A stretch of DNA of 64,000 bases. It comes from Azolla caroliniana (Eukaryota; Polypodiophyta). The notes under the pieces are model-generated. The model made no database searches. It was given only the letters and a program-made list of their open reading frames with translations, and had not been told where the DNA came from. This document shows, piece by piece, positions 34,429 to 44,400 of this stretch. Position numbers and translations under genes: made by a program. The stretch's first letter is position 1; every line of letters starts with the position of its first letter. The DNA lies in assembly GCA_043228905.1 (NCBI GenBank), contig JBHGNT010000008.1:18600001-18664000 (forward strand), written 5' to 3'.

Positions 34429-35030
34429 TGTTGGGATTTCGGTCCCTTTCGGATGGGATGGTAGGATATCGGAGATGAATGCCGACAAGCCCGGTTTCGG
34501 TTTCGGATCCGGATGACGAAGACCCCGGTTTCGGTACCGGATGACGAATGTACCCGGAGAGCGATCCGGATGCAAGGACATATCCGTGAATATGTTCGCT
34601 ATGGGCCCCTGAGGCCACAGTTGTAAATAGTCCCAAAGTCATATGTGTATAAATATGACTTAGGGCAAACAGTTTTAGTGTTGCTTCTTATTTTTCTGTT
34701 TTTCCACTTTAGAGGAGTGAAGAGGGAGCAGCCGTGAGAGAGAGATAGAGCGCGAGAGAGGAAGAGGACGACGCCTCTGTGTATTTCCGCCGCCTGTGGC
34801 GAGGACAGCGAGCTCAAGGTCGTCGCCTTGGAGCTCGTCATTGTATACTTCTCTTGTATAGTGTTGTTTGGAGTCTTGTACTCCCGTGGTTTTTTTCCCG
34901 TATAGGGTTTTCCACGTTAATCCCTGTGTATCGTGTCTTTCTCTGTATTTCCTATTTTCTGCTGCATTGATCCGCGATTACTCGGTTGTGGCCGAGGGAA
35001 GAAGGTGAATCCAATCGTTGATTCTCAACA
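34429..35030 (+). repeat. Element K 3' LTR
   Basis: 602 bp, same length as the 5' LTR. Visible differences are A/G changes in the GAGAGC(A/G)ATCC and GATGCA(G/A)GGA stretches. Confidence 0.94.
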
Positions 35031-35035
35031 ACTGA

Positions 35036-35263
35036 AACATAAATAGAAGCTGAGGATCGGCTCACACAGATGTTAGAAGACAACCTAATTACGACACGGC
35101 TAAGTGGGCCATCAGAGCCGCCGAGCGAGGAAAGCACATCTCGGCCTAGTCCGAAGCTAGACAAAGGGAAGGCAAAAATGCAGGAATATGAAGATCAGTT
35201 CGAATTCGAATTGACCCACTCCCTTGATAGTGAGTTTGAAGGCCTTGACACCGGGACAGACGG
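35036..35263 (+). pseudogene. Element J linker between integrase and RT
   Basis: An open, acidic and Ser/Pro-rich stretch (MLEDNLITTRLSGPSEPPSE onward from 35070). It continues J after the ACTGA repeat of K and stops at the ACGG repeat of L. Such low-complexity linkers lie between integrase and RT in Copia polyproteins. Confidence 0.7.
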
Positions 35264-35652
35264 TGTCACGAAGATGCGCTTGCGTGTGTCACTCGAACGG
35301 GACCATCGAGGTCTCTGACCAGGGAGGACGTTTACCAAGTTATCGAGAAACAATGTTACCCTTGACAACATCAAAAGATTGATGATTATAAGAAGTACAA
35401 TAAGAAGTATCGAAGATGAAAGAAGATGAACAATAGAAGTATAATTATAACAAGAATTTTATATTGATGATGATGACGACGATGGTGATTATCACCTATT
35501 GAGCCCCCCTTACTCAAGCCCAACTAGAGGCTTTTATAGGTCTCTCCATGCTTGTGACATGCACAAAACCATGGTTTCACGTACACAGTTTTGTCTATTT
35601 GCTACCTATGGAATATTGAATATGAGAAGAAATAAACAAAATCTAAAGCATG

Positions 35653-35722
35653 TAGTAGTAGCTTTAGTGGTATGATAATTGCCTTTTATCTTAGACGTGC
35701 AAGGTTCAAATCCTACTTGCAA
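35653..35722 (+). other. tRNA-like segment in L LTR copy 1
   Basis: TAGCTTTAGTGGTATGATAA as an A-box-like stretch and GGTTCAAATCC at 35703-35713 as B box, preceded by GTGCAA as in the B LTR. L copy 2 lost this part in a deletion of about 220 bp. No acceptor stem is seen. Confidence 0.45.
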
Positions 35723-36094
35723 CCCTCAATATGCATTCAATGCCATCATGTCCTAGGTTTATTTATTATTATTTTCATTTTTACAAGTACTTGTGTAATG
35801 TGCATGTATCCTCAAATTTTCACTTTTTCTCGCATTAAACACACCACATCACGACATCAAAAAGATGTCGCGAAGATGTGCGTGCGTGTGTTGCTCGAAC
35901 GGGACCACCGGGGTCTCTGACCAGGGAGGATGTTTACCAAGTAATCGAGAAACAATGTTACCCTTGACAACATCAAAAGATTGATGATTATAAGAAGTAC
36001 AATAAGAAGTATTGAAGATGAAAGAAGATGAACAATAGAAGTATAATTATAAGAAGAATTTTATATTGATGACGATGACGATGATGGTGATTAT

Positions 36095-36705
36095 TGTTAG
36101 GAAACAGGTCCCTCCGGATGGGAAGTCAGAAGAACAATACTGATGAGGAAACTCGGTCGAGGCCGAAACCGGATGTGGAGTACCCGGCTATGGAAGACCC
36201 GGTGAGAACCGGATGACAAGTACCCGGCTACAGAAGACCCAGTGAGAACCGGATGACAAGTACCCGGCTACGGAAGACCCGGTGAGAACCGGATGACAAG
36301 TACCCGGCTACGGAAGACCCGGTGAGAACCGGATGACAAGTACCCGGGCAAACTTAGAAAGTTGTTGTTGTCTTTCTTGTTGGCGCAAGATTAGAGCGCG
36401 TAACAGTGTACAGAGAGAGAGAGAGAGAGAAGAAGAGGTTGTTGCCTCTGTTGTAACCGCCGCCTGAGGCGAAGATAGCAAGCTCAAGGTCATTGCCTCG
36501 GTGCTCTACTATTGTACATTCTGATATAGTGATAGTTTGCAATCTGTGGGCTGTCGTGGTTTTTTCCCTAGTTTGGGTTTTCCACGTTAACATCCTGTGT
36601 ACTCTTCTCTTCACTGTGTCGTGCGTTCATTCCCGTTTTTCTGTGTTTGATTCTAAGCTTGGTTGTGGCCAAGCGTTGTTCATCGGGAGCGTGTAGTTCT
36701 TGACA
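36095..36705 (+). mobile_element. Element M: solo Copia LTR
   Basis: 611 bp, TGTTAGGAAACAGG to TTCTTGACA, flanked by ATTAT at 36090-36094 and 36706-36710. Its second half resembles the LTRs of K and G (GCTCAAGGTCATTGCCTCGG, GTTTTCCACGTTAA). A single LTR with an intact target duplication is the usual product of LTR-LTR recombination. Confidence 0.9.
36181..36340 (+). repeat. Four 40-bp tandem repeats in M
   Basis: Units start at 36181, 36221, 36261 and 36301, each beginning TACCCGGCTA and ending GGATGACAAG. They differ at one to three positions. A partial fifth (TACCCGGGCAAAC) follows. Confidence 0.95.
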
Positions 36706-36870
36706 ATTATCACCTATTGAGCCCCCCTTACTCAAACCCTCAATATGCATTCAATGCCATCATGTCCTAGGTTTGTTTATTATTATTTTCATTTTTGCAA
36801 GTACTTGTGTAATGTGCATGTATCCTCAAATTTTCACTTTTTCTCGCATTAAACACGCCACATCACGACA

Positions 36871-38893
36871 ACGGCGTGAAGAAAGTTTTAGAATCCGCGA
36901 ACCTCGTAAACCGCTATAGCTACGACGAGTACATGGCGTATCACTACGCTTTTATGATGAAAGTAGCGTCAGTACGGGAACCGGAAACGCTTTCCGAAGC
37001 CGCAAAGGATCCGTTATGGGTCAACGGAATGAATGAGGAGATGGAAGCTTTATGCAAAAACGAGACATGGGATCTCGTTCCTCTCCCCCCGAACAAGAAA
37101 GCGATTGGCTACAGATGGATATACAAAGTAAAATACAATGCCGACGGATTCGTAAATCGCTTCGTGCTTACGGATTCGTAAATCGCTTCGAAGCACGACT
37201 CGTTGCGAAAGGCTATGCGCAAACGCACGGCATAGACTTCGAAGGAACCTTTGCCCGGTGGCAAAGATGACAACTGTACGGACAGTAATTGCACTCGCCG
37301 CAGTGAAGGGATGGCACCTCCACCAGATGGACGTGAAAAATGCTTTCCTTCAAGGAGAGTTAGAAGAAGAGGTGTACATGATACAACCACCCGGATTCGA
37401 ATTGCGTAAGCATCCACAAGCTGTATGCCAACTCAAGAAGCCACTCTATGGCCTCAAACAAGCACCGCGTGCTTGGCACTCGAAGATCACACAGTATCTT
37501 CACCAAGTCGGATTTCGGATGTCAAAATCTGACACCTCTCTGTACATCCGAAATGAGTCGGATAGCCTGATCATCATCATCCTGTACATGGATGATTTGG
37601 TCATGGGAAGGATCTCACCGGGATTAACAAAGTCAAATCTCAGTCGAACTATGTTTCCGGAAGGTTCTACCTTATTATTGATGAATACCCAAATGTTTCT
37701 TTACACGCATTTGATAGTGCCCATAATTTAGATTTTGTTTATGCATTTGCACAATTGAATATGACTAAAGATTCCTTGGGGCTTACCGGAGATGGAGGTA
37801 AAATATATAAAGTAAATTCATCCATGTCTGCAACTCTTCTTCGATCAGACCCTGACGAAAACCTGAGGATCTATGTCTGGAATACCTTGTTGTCCACATG
37901 GGAAAAGACATGGCAACTTATTGACGACAAATGCTTGATAGGAAGCCCTTGTGGCGCCTACGGCATTTGCAAGGAAAACATAGATGGGTCTCTTGGTTGG
38001 CGAAATGAAAGACTTACATGAGCTCCATTACTTCCTAGGTATTGAAGTAAATCGGACACCAGTCGGAATAATGATCTCTCAACGGCACTACATTCTCAAC
38101 TTACTCTACAAGTTCGGAATGACCAAGTGCAAGCCTGTGTCTACCCCTCTTGATTGTAATCTCAAGATCGATGCCAATTCCGGAACCGCTAAGAGCGAGC
38201 TGACTCAGTATCGACAATTGATCGGTAGTTTGATCTATTTGACCACTACACAACCCAACCTCAGTTATTCGGTCAGCCTACTTAGCCAGTTTATGCAGAA
38301 TCCGCGAAATCTTCATCTAGACTACGCTAAGAGGATACTTCAGTATGTCAGTACGACAATGGACTATGGCGTTATGTACAAGACCAATGTGATCATTCGA
38401 CTCGAAGGGTACACAGATGCGGACTAGGCAAGATATAAAGCAGACAGGCGATCCACATCCAAATTCGTCTTCTCTCTTGGTAGCGGAGCGATCTCCTGGA
38501 GTAGTAAGAAGCAGTCGACAGTCGCACTGTCGAGCACAGAAGTCGAATACAGGGGCGCAGCAGTCGCTGCATGCGAAGCCGTCTTCGTACTAAAGGATCT
38601 GGGCGTACCCATCAAGGATCCGATTCGCCTATACTGCGACAACATGAGCAGTATCTACCTGGCACGGAATCCCGTATTCCACGCGCGGACTAAGCATATC
38701 GAGGTCCACTACCACTTCATCCGCGAGCACGTACAGGTCGGAGAGATCGACCTACAACACATCAGTACACACCTCGAGGTTGCTGATATTTTCAAGAAAG
38801 CTCTAGGCGTCAACAAGCTCGGGCAATTTGCATCGGACCTTGGTCTCACGACATCTACATTGCCAAGCTTGAGGGGGAGTACGCAGCATACGT
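36871..38893 (+). pseudogene. Element J RT and RNase H, interrupted by a host fragment
   Basis: RT starts MKVASVREPETLSEAAKDPL and runs to YRWIYKVKYNADGFVNRF. A 26-bp tandem duplication (about 37142-37193) shifts the frame there. RT resumes with ARLVAKGYAQTHGIDFEGTF, QMDVKNAFLQGELEEEVYM, YGLKQAPRAWH and LYMDDLVM near 37603. Non-element sequence then fills 37604 to about 37990. RT returns with MKDLHELHYFLGIEVNRTP in the same register, then RNase H (YTDAD, STVALSSTEVEYRGA, RTKHIEVHYHFIREHV). The stop TAG is now split by N: CAT ACG here, then TAG at 51068. Confidence 0.85.
37604..37990 (+). pseudogene. Captured S-domain (G-type lectin) receptor-kinase gene fragment
   Basis: One frame (codons from 37608) is open for about 125 residues unrelated to Copia RT. 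It shows the S-locus glycoprotein domain pattern: SGRFYLIIDEYPNVSL, LNMTKDSLGLTGDGGKIY, ENLRIYVWNTLLSTWEKTW, and the closing CLIGSPCGAYGIC that precedes the EGF-like part in plant S-domain receptor kinases. In those proteins the domain is extracellular and takes part in ligand sensing. Here it lies between the catalytic YMDD block and the ELHYFLGIEV block of J's RT, in another frame, and is a dead fragment. The family call is from motif memory. Confidence 0.7.
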
Positions 38894-39295
38894 TGTCGCG
38901 TTGTTACGCGCGTGCATGGAGAAAGGCGGGACCATAGGGGTCTTGGACTAGGGAGTAATGGAGCGTGGAAAGTCGTGCTTCACCGTTCCAGGGGAATCCC
39001 AGAAGAACACAGGAAGCGACCGAAGGGAGAGAGAGAGAGAGAGAGAGAGAGAGCGCTTAACACCGACTCACGCACACGCACGCACACACACACACATGCC
39101 TACCCGACTCACGCCCTCATGTACAGGAAATGCAGGAAAAGGGGAAGCACCCGACACCAACAGAGACGCGAATATACACAGACAGACGCAAATGTATATA
39201 TATATAAACAAAAGAATACATTCCCGGCTTTGAGCCGTTCCAAGGTAGGTTACAGTAGTCGTCAGCTGCCAAGCCGCCGGTCGGGGAGCTCACGG
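38894..39295 (-). repeat. Element N 3' LTR, outer part
   Basis: TGTCGCGTTGTTACGCGCG up to the O insertion; the rest is at 46351-46716. It matches 50303-50699 closely. It holds a GA run (39009-39055) and CA runs. Open frames here shadow the repeats. Confidence 0.88.
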
Positions 39296-39761
39296 TGTTA
39301 CGGGCATGACCATATAATATCCCGTGGTGAGAATTGTCGTAGTATTCTATACACGTGGATAAGTGTGAGGGTTAAACAAAGAGTCTAAAGAAGGGGAGGA
39401 TTACTTTTAATCCTCGGGATTGAGACAACCCATGGGGCCAAGTGTGAACATGGCTGGGGGCCTTGAGAATTACTATAAATAAGAGGCCTAGCTACCCTCA
39501 TTTGGGGCATGCATTGACTACGTCGAGACTCTGTCCGTGAGTGGAACGACTCTTGTAGCAAGCGCGCTATCGTCCAGGTACGACTCGACGCCAAGGCGGT
39601 GGTATGGGACGCCGATCGAGGCTCGAGTCCGTCTCGATCCCTTCGCTCGGGGGTGGTCGGGTGGATCAGCACCCTTCTTTCTCTCTTTTCTCTCTATTCT
39701 TTCTAGATCTATCATTGATATATCCTTATTTTATGCTTACTTTAGTACCTAATCTCTAATA
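39296..39761 (+). repeat. Element O 5' LTR
   Basis: TATA box TATAAAT at 39474-39480, followed by a likely start region near 39505. The pair copy at 45880-46345 is the same length. Confidence 0.93.
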
Positions 39762-41459
39762 TTTGGTATCAGAGCCTATGTACTAACGTTTCTTTTGGTT
39801 TTCTTTTTGTCTTCGCGTGGGATGGCGATTGATCGTTGTGCGGTCGCCTTCATGCAGACAAGGATTAGCGAAAGAACTTCGGTAAATTTTCCTTAATTTT
39901 TTATCTAATTTTTCTTCTCCCTTCTATACATGTGTATACTTAATATGTAGTTTTTTTTCATATATTCAATGATGTTGACGTGGTATTTAATTGGTTATCT
40001 TAAACGTTTACATATGTCCACGAGGTCAATACCTCGTTTGACATATAAATCATATGTGATGAGTGTCGTATGCGTACGAGGTTATTACCTCAATTGCGTA
40101 TTACGTTCACGAACATATGTTACGTTCGCGTACGAGGTCAATACCTCGCTTCGTTCGAAATGATATGCGTTGGATTTACTATGCGTAAGAGGTCAATACC
40201 TCAATTGCGAATTACGCTTAACCTTATTTTCGGATGTTTCGTGTGCGTAGAGGTATATGCCTCGATTACGTATCCCGAATACATCATTGTTGGCTATATA
40301 AAAAAAACGATTCATTTAGTATACGCATATGTGGTCACTTATATACGTCTCTGATCGTATATATGTGATATATTGACATATGTGTATATTTTAGATTACG
40401 TGATTCATATCAAATGTTTTCCTAATTGGGGAGAGGATTTTGGTGGCCGTCCTCACATTTTTGTGAGAATGGCGTTGTCACCATCCCTTTTATCAACAAT
40501 TTTTATTGTTGAAATTCCCGTTGGTCACTTTGATCTTTCGTTACGTAACGAACCTCGTATAGCCAAAATGATGTTGAATACGTCGGGCTTGATCCACATC
40601 AAGTAGGGTCGCTCTAATGACACACGTATCCAACATCTCCCCTCGTTACATGGATACGATGCCACCATGAGCTCGTTCTTACGAGCGCCATTCGTAATGA
40701 CGTGACCATGTGATGGGCCACATGAGCCTACGAAGACACAAGGGCTCATTCGGCTTGACCATTAGGTTACACTTTGGCATATGCCATTGTACTTACGAGG
40801 CTTGAGGGTAGGTAGCGTACAACCATAGTGGGTAATAAATGAGGGAGAAATAAGGCCACTTGACCTATATGTTTCTTTTAAAAAAAACATATAGGGGCAA
40901 ATGCCTCGCATATCTCGAATACACCTCAAACATTAAACATTCAAGACGCGCAATCTACTTGGTTGGCTCAAGTGTTTAATGTATTTGTCCTCGAGGTCTC
41001 GAGTTCAAATATGACCAACACCATACAACATCGTTGATACATATGACTATAATACATGTTTAGACTTTAGGTCTAAGTGCACTTCGGGGTCCTCGTAATA
41101 GGACTTAAAGAGCCGAAACCACATATGTGGGCACAGAAACATAGTTATTGTTAACATTTTTTTTCGTGTATAAACTATTCATGACGCGAACATACATGGT
41201 TGAGCCTCGGGGAGCCGCCATGAAAAAAATCGATATAGAGATCAGGGAAAGGCATTCATTTGTCACCCCCATGGTTTTTAAAACACCTCAGTGTTACCAT
41301 AGTAACCTGATCTTGAACCTCATCTCATACGTCTAGAGGGGTATTGACGTGAGATCATGATATCGATTAATGTTTGCCCATGATATGTTTACACCACGAC
41401 AAGATGTTATGACTATTTGTCTGACCTTATCTTATTTCTTTGCCAGAAATAATCATTCA
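39762..41459 (+). promoter_or_regulatory. Element O leader, including a 56-bp hairpin array
   Basis: About 1.7 kb between LTR and gag, without a convincing gene. At 40021-40265 five short hairpins recur at 40022, 40078, 40134, 40189 and 40250 (GAGGT start positions): stem CGAGGT/ACCTCG with loop CAAT, or close variants, all with 4-base loops. Spacing is 56, 56, 55 and 61. Long leaders of gypsy RNAs often carry packaging or translation signals; any role here is inference. The remainder (40266-41459) shows nothing I can name. Confidence 0.6.
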
Positions 41460-44400
41460 ATGGCTCAGAATAATGACCCGATGCCCTCCGCTCAAGCGGA
41501 AAGACCTCAAGGAAATCCTCCTGGGACAATGTCCATTGAGGCGTATATTTTACAAGTACAACATTTCCTTAGTTCAACCGCGCAGCAGTTGACCGAATTT
41601 CGGCAATCTCAAAGTGCTCTCGAGGCACGAGTCATTAGTCTCCAAAATGAGATTAATAGACCTGATGAGCGTCAGGGTGAACCATCATTTGTCGTAAAGC
41701 CATTTACGGGAGATAAAAAGGAAAGAACCGAAGAAGCAATCTGCACGTGGCTGGGCCGATGGGAGTCTCATTTTGAGCTCTATCCCACGCCAGATAGTAC
41801 GAAGATTGCATATGTCGGCCGAGAACTAGGGGGTAAGGCCGCCGCTTGGTGGCGTGGGCTCCGAACTTTGGGGAGATTGCCCGAGACCTGGACAGACTTT
41901 GTCACAGTTTTCAAGGGTCAATTTCTACAACCTCCCTCTCGAACCGAGGCAGCACAAGCTTTAATGAACCTCTCTAGCAGGAAATTTTCCTCGCTAGAAG
42001 ACTATGTCCACCATGCTAGAACCCAAATCCAAAAATCGGGTCTAGAAGGGGACAATTGGTTAATAGCTTGTTTTGTCAATGGCATCCCCAATTCGGACTA
42101 TCACTGGATAGTGCACGATAAGGATCCAAAATCCTTCGAAGAGGCCGTTGAGATAGTTCTTCGCTATCAACGCACTTCGAAGAAGGACCATAACAAACCC
42201 AACGAAGCGCCCGGGACTAAGCAGTCGCAATTCGTTGGGAAACGCAAGACACCCAACGAATTCATGGATCGCGATTATAAGCGACAACATCCTTTTTGCG
42301 TATTCTGCAAAAAGAAGGTTCATACAAAAGAGCAATGTCGTAAGCTCCAACGAAAAGAGCACGACGCCAAACCTAAAGCTACAGATCATAAAGGTCAGAT
42401 TCCTAATGTCCTTCAGGTCTATACACATCATTTGAGTAATTGTCAATGTTCTTTCCCTCATTATGTATTGGGTCCCAATGATTTACTACGTGCAAACGGG
42501 TATATCAATGGATCTCCCGTACAATTTTTATTTGATTCGGGAAGCTCACACAATTTTGTGAATGATCGTTTGGTACAGATATGGGGAATCCAACCCACCG
42601 TAAGTGATCACACCTACACGGTGCACTTGGCTGATGGAAGAGTACAACACATCAACGGGGCGATTCATTCTTTAGGAATTTCTATTGATACCTATATAGA
42701 GGAAGTAGACTTCCATGTAATGAATCTTAGTACCACCGATGTAATACTGGGTTATCCCTGGTTTTATAATAAAAGCTCTTCTTTATTTATTGATTGGGTT
42801 CGCCATTCCATTTCTTTTGTACTCAACGATTGTACGCATTTTATTCAATGTGTAACAAAACAATCCCTCTCGATTGTTTCCTCGTGTCCATCAATATCCG
42901 AGTTGTCTTGTTCTACGTTATTTTATTGTGTACTTGATCCGGACATTCACGTTTACAATATCGATAATGTCTCGGGTCAATTAACATATTTTGAACAAAA
43001 ACAACTTGATGAAATCGTAAACGATTTTCGTGATGTTTTTCCGAGTGAACTACCCGATGGTTTACCTCCTAAACGTAATATAGACCATCGTATAGATATT
43101 GTACCTGGCATTGCACCCATTAGTATACCTCCGTATCGCCTAAGTCGATCTGAAGAGGATGAGGTAGCTAAGCAACTTAAGGACTATTTACGAATGGGTT
43201 ATATACGTTATAGTAAATCTCCATGGGGTGCACCAGTTCTCTTGGTTAAAAAGAAAGAGGGCACATGGCGTATGTGTATTAATTACCGACGCTTGAATAA
43301 AGTGACGATCAAGAATTCGTACCCATTGCCCCGGGCTGACGATCTAATTGACCGTCTCCAGGGAGCTCGGTATTTTACGAAACTTGATCTCCGTACTGGC
43401 TACCATCAAATACGAATAAGTGAGGACGATGTTCCTAAAACAGCATTTCGTACGCGCTACGGCCATTATGAGTTTTTGGTTATGCCTTTTGGTTTGACCA
43501 ATGCTCCGGCTACATTTCAACAAGAAATGAATGACATTTTCCGAGAACAACTTGGAAAATTTGTCGTTATCTTCTTAGATGATATTTTAGTTTATAGCCG
43601 TACATTACAAGAACATGCTAGACATGTCCGCTTTGTTTTACAAATATTGCGTGACAAACAATTTTACGCGAAGATCTCAAAATGTGAGTTCTTCAAGAAA
43701 TCAATTACTTATCTTGGACATCTCATAACCGAACGAGGAGTTGAAATTGATCCTTCTCGCATCGAGAAAATCAAGCTTTGGCCCACTCTTCGGAATATTC
43801 GAGAAGTTCGATCATTCCTTGGTTTTGTCGGATTTTTGCGAAAATCTCTTCGTAATTACTCACAATTGACGACGCCGTTTACTGATCTTCTAAAAGGTCA
43901 AACGCGTAAGTCTACAAAACCTATTGTGTGGAATGCTACACTAGACCTCGCCTTTAAGGAACTCAAGGACTTGGTATGCAAGGCTCCTTCACTTCTTTTA
44001 CCCGATCCTTCAAAACCTTTTGAGGTTGAAACCGACGCAAGCGATTATGCTATAGGTGCTGTCTTGTATCAAGATGGTAAACCAATAGCATTCGAGAGTA
44101 AGAAACTTGATTCTGCTCAATGTCGGTATACCGTTCAAGAAAAGGAATTATTTGCGGTTATACATGCGCTCAAAACATGGCGCCATTATCTTTATGGAAA
44201 TCGCTTTGTGGTAACTACGGACCACGAGTCCTTGAAATATTTTTGTGACCAACAAGACCTGAAAGGTCGTAAGGCACGATGGGCTGATCTCATCCAGGAC
44301 TTTGATTTTTCCATACGATATCGTAAAGGTTCCATGAATACTGTCGCTGATGCACTAAGTCGCATCCGTGAAGTTAACATGCTTAGCTTCACTGAAATAA

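Larger units (their letters stand above)
29714..35030 (+). mobile_element. Element K: intact Ty1/Copia retrotransposon
   Basis: Two 602-bp LTRs (29714-30315, 34429-35030) with TGTTG and CAACA ends, PBS at 30319, one long polyprotein, PPT at 34418-34428, and the target duplication ACTGA at 29709-29713 and 35031-35035. By eye the LTRs differ at about two positions, so insertion was recent. All parts needed for autonomous movement are present. Confidence 0.96.
35264..36870 (-). mobile_element. Element L: two LTRs with a 9-bp linker
   Basis: LTR copy 1 (35264-35856) and copy 2 (35866-36870, holding M) are direct repeats with TGTC(A/G)CGAAGATG starts and CATCACGACA ends, separated only by TCAAAAAGA. 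The whole is flanked by ACGG (35260-35263 and 36871-36874). There is no PBS, PPT or coding part. The minus-strand call rests on a CTATAAAAG TATA-like box near 35531-35540. End sequence and 4-bp target site tie it to the B/N lineage. Confidence 0.85.

Noticed and set aside
36181-36340. Possible CRISPR-like array
   Set aside because: The 40-bp units are directly adjacent with no spacers, inside a plant LTR; it is a minisatellite.
38912-39388. Open frames of about 90-160 codons in the N LTR
   Set aside because: They translate GA and CA runs and recur in both LTR copies with changes that ignore codon position.
41370-41459. Upstream ATG as start of the O polyprotein
   Set aside because: The 30 extra residues look like translated leader; [12 protein letters not shown] at 41460 reads like a gag start. 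It cannot be excluded.
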